A stretch of 16,541 bases of DNA from Candidatus Tayloriibacteriota bacterium (GTDB lineage: Bacteria > Patescibacteriota > Minisyncoccia > Phycocordibacterales > JAKAEA01): contig JARIGY010000003.1 of the NCBI GenBank assembly GCA_029288535.1, positions 1-16,541 on the forward strand, read 5' to 3'. The position numbers and the translations under genes are program-made. Positions within the stretch are counted from its first letter, which is position 1. Each line of letters begins with the position of its first letter. The notes under the pieces are model-generated. The model had not been told where the DNA came from. It searched no databases and saw only the letters and a list, made by a program, of their open reading frames with translations. This document shows positions 12,517 to 16,541 of the stretch, in pieces.

Positions 12517-13092
12517 ATGAAAAAAGTATTTATTATTCACGGATTCAACAGTAGTCCAAATAGTAGTTGGATTCCCTGGTTGATGGGTGAGTTAAAGATG
12601 AAAGATATTTATGCATGCTCCCTTTCAATGCCAAAACCCGAAGCCCCAATTTGTTTAGAATGGGTTGAAGAAATAACAAGACATATTGAAATAAATAAAA
12701 ATCATAAAATTTACCTTGTCGGACATAGTCTTGGTGTCGCTGCTATTCTTAATTACTTACAATCAGAATTTTTTAATAAATCTTTTGCGGGAGCCATCTT
12801 GGTTTCTGGTAGATGTGAAAAATCAAATAATCCATTAACAGGGAGTTTTTATGAAAGTTTTGATTTTAAACTTATTAAATCACGAGTTAAGAGATGTACC
12901 ATAATCCATAGAGATAATGATGATCGCGTTCCTGTTAGTAATGCATACAAATTAGGAACAGAATTAGAACAAGATCCAATTATTATTAAAAATGGCGGAC
13001 ATCTCAATGGCTCTGCTGGCTGGAGAATGTTGCCTCAAGCTCTAGAGGCTTTAGAGAGAATGATGACTAAGCATGTGTCTAATAAAGATTAG
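12517..13092 (+). CDS. Alpha/beta hydrolase, RBBP9/YdeN type
   Basis: 191 residues. It opens with KKVFIIHGFNSSPNSSWIPW, the oxyanion-type HG motif of the small RBBP9-like serine hydrolases. The nucleophile elbow is VGHSLG (Ser71), the acid lies in HRDNDDRVP (Asp135 or 136) and the base in NGGHLN (His162), so the triad is complete. The family hydrolyses esters or peptides; the natural substrate is generally unknown. Clearly AT-rich with A/T-ending codons, unlike dnaX just upstream, which suggests later acquisition. Start ATG 12517 has no Shine-Dalgarno; TAGAAT ends 10 bases upstream and may be a -10. No terminator separates it from the NUDIX gene. Confidence 0.88.
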   Translation: MKKVFIIHGFNSSPNSSWIPWLMGELKMKDIYACSLSMPKPEAPICLEWVEEITRHIEINKNHKIYLVGHSLGVAAILNYLQSEFFNKSFAGAILVSGRCEKSNNPLTGSFYESFDFKLIKSRVKRCTIIHRDNDDRVPVSNAYKLGTELEQDPIIIKNGGHLNGSAGWRMLPQALEALERMMTKHVSNKD

Positions 13093-13096
13093 GATT

Positions 13097-13105
13097 TGAT
13101 ATAAT
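13097..13105 (+). promoter_or_regulatory. Extended -10 of the NUDIX gene (leaderless start)
   Basis: TGATATAAT, a full -10 consensus with TGn extension, then TACTTC (6 bases) and the ATG at 13112. No -35 seen. The element begins 5 bases after the upstream stop codon. Confidence 0.6.
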
Positions 13106-13111
13106 TACTTC

Positions 13112-13696
13112 ATGAACATCCAACGCCCACAATCAAAGCAACCAATTCCAGACAATGCGAAGAGGGTCTTCAAAGGTAAGCTTTTTGATGTTTATCAATG
13201 GGAACAGGAATTATTCAATGGCAAGAAGACTATTTTTGAAAAGCTAAAGCGTCCAGACACAGTGATAGTCTTTCCTGTTTTAAATAATGGAAAGATTTTG
13301 TTAACAGAGCAAAAGCAGCCAGGCAAAAAGCCTTTTATCGGTGCTACAGGCGGAAGAGTAGACGAAGGTGAGGATATTCTTGAAGCAGCAAAAAGAGAAT
13401 TACTCGAAGAGAGCGGTTATGAAGCCGAAGAGTTTGTCCTGTGGGATGCGCAGCACCCGGCGAGTAAAATTGATTGGGTTGTCTATACATTTATAGCTAA
13501 AGGCTTAAAGAAAGTTGCTGACCAGAATCTTGATGGCGGAGAAGATATAAAACCACTTCCAGTGACATTAGATGAGTTAGTTGAAATTGCTACAACAAAA
13601 GAATTTGAGGAAAAAGAAGTAATACCAAAGTTTTTTCAGGCTAAACTAGACACAAAGAAACTGAAAGAGCTGAGAGAATTATTTAAGCCACTCTAA
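13112..13696 (+). CDS. NUDIX hydrolase (ADP-ribose pyrophosphatase-like)
   Basis: 194 residues. A complete Nudix box lies at residues 81-103: G81 x5 E87, R95 E96, E99 E100, G102, matching GX5EX7REUXEEXGU and supplying the metal-binding glutamates. The N-terminal beta-rich part (KRVFKGKLFDVYQWE and the following strand around FEKLKRPDTVIVFPV) resembles ADP-ribose/nucleoside-diphosphate-sugar pyrophosphatases, which hydrolyse NDP-X to NMP plus phospho-X. The tail (170-194) is lysine-rich and helical. The substrate cannot be told from the sequence. The gene is moderately AT-rich and has a leaderless-type start. Confidence 0.92.
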   Translation: MNIQRPQSKQPIPDNAKRVFKGKLFDVYQWEQELFNGKKTIFEKLKRPDTVIVFPVLNNGKILLTEQKQPGKKPFIGATGGRVDEGEDILEAAKRELLEESGYEAEEFVLWDAQHPASKIDWVVYTFIAKGLKKVADQNLDGGEDIKPLPVTLDELVEIATTKEFEEKEVIPKFFQAKLDTKKLKELRELFKPL

Positions 13697-13753
13697 ACGA
13701 TTTAAAGAGGAACTTAGGGATTGTTAATTTATATTATGTATCTAAACTAGTTA

Positions 13754-13782
13754 TTGACACAATAATGCGTTTGCTGTAGGGT
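13754..13782 (+). promoter_or_regulatory. Candidate promoter of the UppS-like gene
   Basis: Consensus TTGACA (13754-13759), a 17-base spacer and a weak -10 TAGGGT (13777-13782). The -10 overlaps a hairpin GTAGGGTTC/GAATCCTAC (9 bp with one G-U pair, loop GGTTA) around 13776-13798, which lies upstream of the ribosome binding site of the gene at 13824. Confidence 0.4.
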
Positions 13783-13823
13783 TCGGTTAGAATCCTACGT
13801 CCATAAACCAGAAGGAGTGCTAT

Positions 13824-14435
13824 ATGAAAGAGCTAAGAATTTCGGTTGGGATCATTCCAGATGGCAATCGTCGGTATGCAAAGAAGCTTCTTCAAAATCC
13901 GGAAGAAGGCTACGGACCAGGGGCAGAAGCCATAAAGAAGATCATCCGGCGGGCCTTTGACCTCAATGTCATCGGCAACATGGTCATCTACCTTCTGTCC
14001 AAAGACAATGTGAGGAAACGGCCGCCAGAGCAGGTTCGCGCGATCCTCGATGCGTCGGAAGATGTTCTTCGTTTCTGCTCGAGCCTGAAAGATGTCGGGA
14101 TCACTTTTATCGGCGATCAAACGATGTCGGAGATTAAAGGTTTCCATGACAACTATGGTCGGCAGGGAGAAAAGATGAACCTCTTCTTCCTGACCAACTA
14201 TTCTCCGGAATGGGATAGGGGCGTCTGTTATGCCTATTCGAGTAGGGTTCCAGAACTCGATTTAGTCATTCGGACTTCTGGAGATCAAGGATTGTCTGGC
14301 TTCGTGCCGCATCGCTGTGGCTACGCCCGGCTCTTTTTTCCCAAGTCCTGCTGGCCAGATTTCCGCCCTGATTCATTTCAGGCCATCATCAACGAATACC
14401 TCACCATGGGTAAACGTTCCAACAGTGGAGCCTGA
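13824..14435 (+). CDS. uppS: Divergent, short cis-prenyltransferase (UppS-like)
   Basis: 203 residues against about 250 for typical UppS, which makes undecaprenyl diphosphate for cell-wall lipid carriers. Family signs: IPDGNRRYAKK (Asp13 equals the catalytic Asp of MDGNGRW), YLLSKDNVRKRP (FSxENxxRP-like), DLVIRTSGDQGLSGF and CWPDF. Several key positions differ: the Arg after RTSGE is Gly156, the Mg-binding Glu of the AYAE motif is Arg169, and the His of the GHKAG motif is replaced. A segment before residue 144 is shortened by several dozen residues. Activity as a long-chain synthase is therefore uncertain. Start: GAAGGAG lies 6 bases before the ATG, one of the few good Shine-Dalgarno sites here. 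GC content is closer to the core genes. A terminator follows. Confidence 0.82.
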   Translation: MKELRISVGIIPDGNRRYAKKLLQNPEEGYGPGAEAIKKIIRRAFDLNVIGNMVIYLLSKDNVRKRPPEQVRAILDASEDVLRFCSSLKDVGITFIGDQTMSEIKGFHDNYGRQGEKMNLFFLTNYSPEWDRGVCYAYSSRVPELDLVIRTSGDQGLSGFVPHRCGYARLFFPKSCWPDFRPDSFQAIINEYLTMGKRSNSGA

Positions 14436-14459
14436 GAAGTCGCACACACGTTCAACATG

Positions 14460-14490
14460 CCGGTCCCTTAAAAGGGATCGGTTTTTTTAT
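14460..14490 (+). terminator. Intrinsic terminator of the UppS-like gene
   Basis: The CCGGTCCC / GGGATCGG stem (one G-U pair, loop TTAAAA) is followed by TTTTTTTA. It is 24 bases after the stop codon. Confidence 0.85.
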
Positions 14491-14511
14491 TGCTCATAGA
14501 ATGTTCGAATT

Positions 14512-14520
14512 TGATATAAT
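14512..14520 (+). promoter_or_regulatory. Extended -10 of the CYTH operon
   Basis: TGATATAAT followed by 7 bases and an ATG at 14528 (the leader ORF). A weak TTGCTC lies 19 bases upstream. The element is identical to that of the NUDIX gene. Confidence 0.6.
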
Positions 14521-14527
14521 AAAACGC

Positions 14528-14578
14528 ATGGGTTTGCGACTTCCAAAAAAGCAAAAGAGTATTTCAAATAATAAGTAA
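14528..14578 (+). CDS. 16-codon leaderless leader ORF upstream of the CYTH gene
   Basis: ATG 14528 to TAA 14576-14578 encodes the basic peptide MGLRLPKKQKSISNNK. The ATG sits 7 bases after a consensus extended -10, and the stop codon is 2 bases before the CYTH start codon in another frame. That spacing favours re-initiation, so ribosomes loading on the leaderless end would be delivered to the CYTH gene, which has no good Shine-Dalgarno of its own. It may serve only as a coupling device. Confidence 0.4.
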   Translation: MGLRLPKKQKSISNNK

Positions 14579-14580
14579 CA

Positions 14581-15081
14581 ATGAAAAATTTAGAAATAAA
14601 AGCGAGGTTTGATGAGCTGAATAAGCTTAAAAAATTAATGAGTAGTCTCGGTGCTGATTTAGTTGAGACAATGCATCAGATCGATACGTATTTCAATGTG
14701 CCGAAAGGCAGGCTCAAATTAAGAGAACTAGGTAAGAACAAGGCGTATCTTATTTACTATGAGCGCGGGGAAAAATCCAATGAACGATGGAGCAACTACT
14801 ATACCTACGATATTCCCAACCCGGCAGAATTTAAAAAATTTTATGGGAGAGCATTGGGTATAAAAGTAACGGTGGATAAAAAAAGAATTCTGTATTACTA
14901 CAAAAATGCCCGTATTCATGTGGATACAGTAAAAGGACTCGGCAACTTTGTGGAAATTGAGGTGGAAGTTAAGAAAGGCGATAAACAAGCGCAAGAGTTG
15001 ATGAAAGAACTCCTTGAATATGTAAAAATTCCAAAATCCGACTTCATTAAAAAATCCTACAGTGATTTATTGTTGAAATAA
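14581..15081 (+). CDS. CYTH-domain protein (CyaB/class IV adenylate cyclase-like)
   Basis: 166 residues covering the whole CYTH triphosphate tunnel. The N-terminal signature is NLEIKARF (E5, K7), followed by QIDTYFNVPKGRLKLREL (33-50) with alternating basic residues, YLIYYERG (57-63), and the C-terminal IHVDTVKGLGNFVEIEVEV (112-130) with its acidic metal-binding residues. The order matches CyaB-type members. These bind a triphosphate and either cyclise ATP or hydrolyse triphosphates such as thiamine triphosphate or inorganic triphosphate; which one cannot be told here. Strongly AT-rich. It is the first full gene of an operon with the homoserine-dehydrogenase-like gene (4 bases between them) and follows a 16-codon leader ORF. 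Confidence 0.9.
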   Translation: MKNLEIKARFDELNKLKKLMSSLGADLVETMHQIDTYFNVPKGRLKLRELGKNKAYLIYYERGEKSNERWSNYYTYDIPNPAEFKKFYGRALGIKVTVDKKRILYYYKNARIHVDTVKGLGNFVEIEVEVKKGDKQAQELMKELLEYVKIPKSDFIKKSYSDLLLK

Positions 15082-15085
15082 CAGT

Positions 15086-15937
15086 ATGAATATAACGCTT
15101 ATCGGTTATGGAAATGTCGGAAAAGAAATCGCTGCAGTTCTCAAGGAGAATAATATTCCCGTTGATTATATCATTAGAAGTAATGGGGTATATGATTCAA
15201 AAGGTTTGATTGATGCAAAAGAAAACTTTGCAAAATATATAGATAGCGATTCATTCGTATTTATCTCTGTGCCGAGCAGAAATAATGGAGAGGAAGTTTC
15301 AGGATATTATATTAAATGCCTTGAGAAAAGTGCTCGCATAATCACATGCGAGAAAGCATTTATCGCTAACCATTGGGGTGCAGTACAAAAGTTTAAAAAT
15401 CATATTAAATATTCCGCAACAGTTGGCGGGGATTCCGGCATCCTTGATGCAATCTCAGGGTATGAAGGGGAACTAAGAGAAATTAAAGCGGTTGTGAATG
15501 GAACATTGAATTATATTTCAAACCGGCTAGCGGACGGTTTGGATAAAAACGCTATTTATAAAGAGGTAATGGAAAAAGGTTTTGCAGAGCCCGACTCAAG
15601 GAATTTCAACGAAGCTATTGAAAATGAGTTGAAAGACGTTGCCTACAAGACGGCCATACTGGCAAATTACTCGGGGTTTTATAAAAATATTCTCATGCCA
15701 GAAGATATAAAGTTAGAAAAGTATAAGGATAGCTTAAGGTGTTTTGTTCTGTTGAGTAGGGAAAATATAAGAGCTGGTTTTATGAAAGCTGAGGATGCGT
15801 CCTGGTTTCCAAAAGGAGCGAATAATGTTTTATATATAAATAATGAAAAGATGGCTGAAGGCGCAGGAGCTGGCGGTAGAATCACTGCTGAGAGGATGTT
15901 TAAGGATTTTAAAAAGCTTACCAACTCCCAACAATAG
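15086..15937 (+). CDS. Homoserine dehydrogenase-like NAD(P)-dependent oxidoreductase
   Basis: 283 residues. The Rossmann motif is GYGNVG (7-12). Homoserine-dehydrogenase signs follow in order: CEKAF with Lys90 (the NKA-type Lys), TVGGDSGILDA (112-122, like the VGGGIPII loop), VVNGTLNYI (137-144, like GTTNYI), GFAEPDSRNF (165-174) and ELKDVAYKTAIL with Asp184 and Lys188 as the catalytic pair. The family interconverts aspartate semialdehyde and homoserine. The protein lacks the C-terminal ACT regulatory domain and is shorter than the usual 430 residues. No other threonine or methionine pathway gene is in the window, so its role here is unclear and a related substrate is possible. AT-rich; probably coupled to the CYTH gene upstream. 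Confidence 0.85.
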   Translation: MNITLIGYGNVGKEIAAVLKENNIPVDYIIRSNGVYDSKGLIDAKENFAKYIDSDSFVFISVPSRNNGEEVSGYYIKCLEKSARIITCEKAFIANHWGAVQKFKNHIKYSATVGGDSGILDAISGYEGELREIKAVVNGTLNYISNRLADGLDKNAIYKEVMEKGFAEPDSRNFNEAIENELKDVAYKTAILANYSGFYKNILMPEDIKLEKYKDSLRCFVLLSRENIRAGFMKAEDASWFPKGANNVLYINNEKMAEGAGAGGRITAERMFKDFKKLTNSQQ

Positions 15938-16050
15938 CTATTATATTATAGTCAAAAATATTAACAGATAGTTTCTAGCGTTGTTCAGGATTCTTGCCTT
16001 TACTGACAAAATGAGTAGGATAGTATGTAGTCAGTTCCTCTAAGAATAGG

Positions 16051-16058
16051 AAAGGAGG
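16051..16058 (+). promoter_or_regulatory. Strong ribosome binding site of the peptidase gene
   Basis: AAAGGAGG lies 6 bases before ATG 16065, the best Shine-Dalgarno match in the window; it fixes the first of two adjacent ATGs as start. A small hairpin TTCCT/AGGAA lies just upstream. TTGCCT with a 16-base spacer to TAGGAT (about 15995-16022) is a weak candidate promoter for this gene. Confidence 0.7.
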
Positions 16059-16064
16059 TCAAGT

Positions 16065-16496
16065 ATGATGTCTGAATGGAAATTGAGCGAGGCATTTCCG
16101 CAACTGCCTTGGGCGGATGAAGCAGACCAGTTTTGTTTTCGGATTCTAGAAGAAAAAACAACGATTTTTGAACAGTTAGCTGCATGTCGGATTGCAAAGG
16201 TTGCAGCACACCATGGAGTATGTCTAGGGATAATTACCGCTAGAAAAAGCTCATTTGAAATCAGGATCAACATCTACCGAGATTTATTTGAGCAAATGTA
16301 TACCTTGGGGCATGAAATAGGTCACACGTTCCACCTTGATCCGGATACGCATCATTCTTTTGAGCGGTTTCCTTCTGTGGCAGCACAACCTGGCATAGAC
16401 TCTCTTGTTGAGGATTTTTGCGACGCATTTAGTATGAAGTGGGTGGATGCAAATGATTGGCAGAAAGTGATGTCCTTCATCGAGCAGATCGAATAA
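16065..16496 (+). CDS. ImmA/IrrE-type zinc metallopeptidase
   Basis: 143 residues. The zincin motif LGHEIGHTFHL puts the metal-binding His at 83 and 87 and the catalytic Glu at 84. A downstream VEDFCDAFSMKWV helix offers Glu116 as third ligand, the gluzincin layout of ImmA/IrrE (DUF955/COG2856) proteins. These cleave or inactivate repressors in phages, mobile elements and stress responses, often beside a helix-turn-helix partner. Here no HTH domain is fused and no repressor gene is visible next to it, though the window ends 45 bases later. It stands alone with a strong Shine-Dalgarno sequence and a hairpin after the stop. GC content is intermediate between the core and AT-rich genes. Confidence 0.87.
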   Translation: MMSEWKLSEAFPQLPWADEADQFCFRILEEKTTIFEQLAACRIAKVAAHHGVCLGIITARKSSFEIRINIYRDLFEQMYTLGHEIGHTFHLDPDTHHSFERFPSVAAQPGIDSLVEDFCDAFSMKWVDANDWQKVMSFIEQIE

Positions 16497-16512
16497 CTAC
16501 CTTCGAAATCCA

Positions 16513-16541
16513 AGCCGCCCCGGCACACCACCGGCGCGGCT
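16513..16541 (+). terminator. GC-rich hairpin after the peptidase gene (probable terminator, cut by edge)
   Basis: AGCCGCCCCGG (16513-16523) pairs with CCGGCGCGGCT (16531-16541) with one mismatch and a 7-base loop. The window ends exactly at the stem, so a T tract cannot be checked. Confidence 0.6.

Noticed and set aside
13774..13812. tRNA/tmRNA-like 3' end (GGTTCG...GAATCC...ACCA) before the UppS-like gene
   Set aside because: The loop is wrong for a T-arm and no matching acceptor 5' strand is found; it is better read as a simple hairpin.
11230..14450. The 10-mer AGTCGCACAC occurs in the 3' parts of both the 19-codon unit and the UppS-like unit
   Set aside because: Repeated 10-mers are expected by chance in a window of this size; the flanks do not match.
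1..16541. UGA recoding (glycine) as in some CPR lineages
   Set aside because: TGA ends several good genes at natural C-termini and no conserved glycine falls on an in-frame TGA.

Overview
The window looks like a chromosomal piece of a reduced-genome bacterium, most likely a member of the Patescibacteria/CPR (Parcubacteria-like). This is inferred from gene content and style: a short DnaX without its zinc module, a membrane-anchored Clp-type ATPase behind serS and an FtsQ-like gene, many small membrane proteins, and start codons placed only 6-8 bases after a -10 box. TGA is used as a normal stop (zinc-ribbon gene, UppS-like gene), so the UGA-as-glycine lineages are not indicated.

Left part, minus strand (1-3791): a small TM plus zinc-ribbon protein with its own promoter and a strong intrinsic terminator, then dprA, topA, and the start of a further membrane protein that runs off the left edge. 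Middle part, plus strand (3806-10024): serS, an FtsQ/DivIB-like POTRA protein, a hydrophobic 131-residue protein and a membrane-anchored Clp-type AAA+ ATPase, all linked by overlaps or very short gaps; then a stand-alone 30-codon mini-gene, and a tRNA-dihydrouridine synthase whose reading frame contains a palindromic repeat. From 10025 to 11330 lie small transcription units: a 29-codon ORF, a pair of small membrane proteins (86 and 63 residues) and a 19-codon ORF, each ending in an intrinsic terminator. dnaX and tRNA-Gln(UUG) follow.

Right part (12456-16541): an accessory-looking stretch directly downstream of the tRNA gene, mostly more AT-rich than the core genes. It has an RBBP9-type hydrolase, a NUDIX hydrolase, a short and divergent cis-prenyltransferase (UppS-like), a CYTH protein preceded by a 16-codon leader ORF, a homoserine-dehydrogenase-like protein and an ImmA/IrrE-type zinc peptidase.

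The most notable points are: (1) a repeated promoter/start geometry indicating leaderless mRNAs at eight starts, in core and accessory genes alike; (2) the inserted palindromic repeat in dus; (3) a membrane-anchored Clp ATPase with a degenerate first ATPase domain and a translationally coupled membrane partner; (4) several independent mini-genes with their own promoters and/or terminators; and (5) an UppS-like protein lacking key catalytic positions. No CRISPR array, insertion sequence or rRNA was seen.
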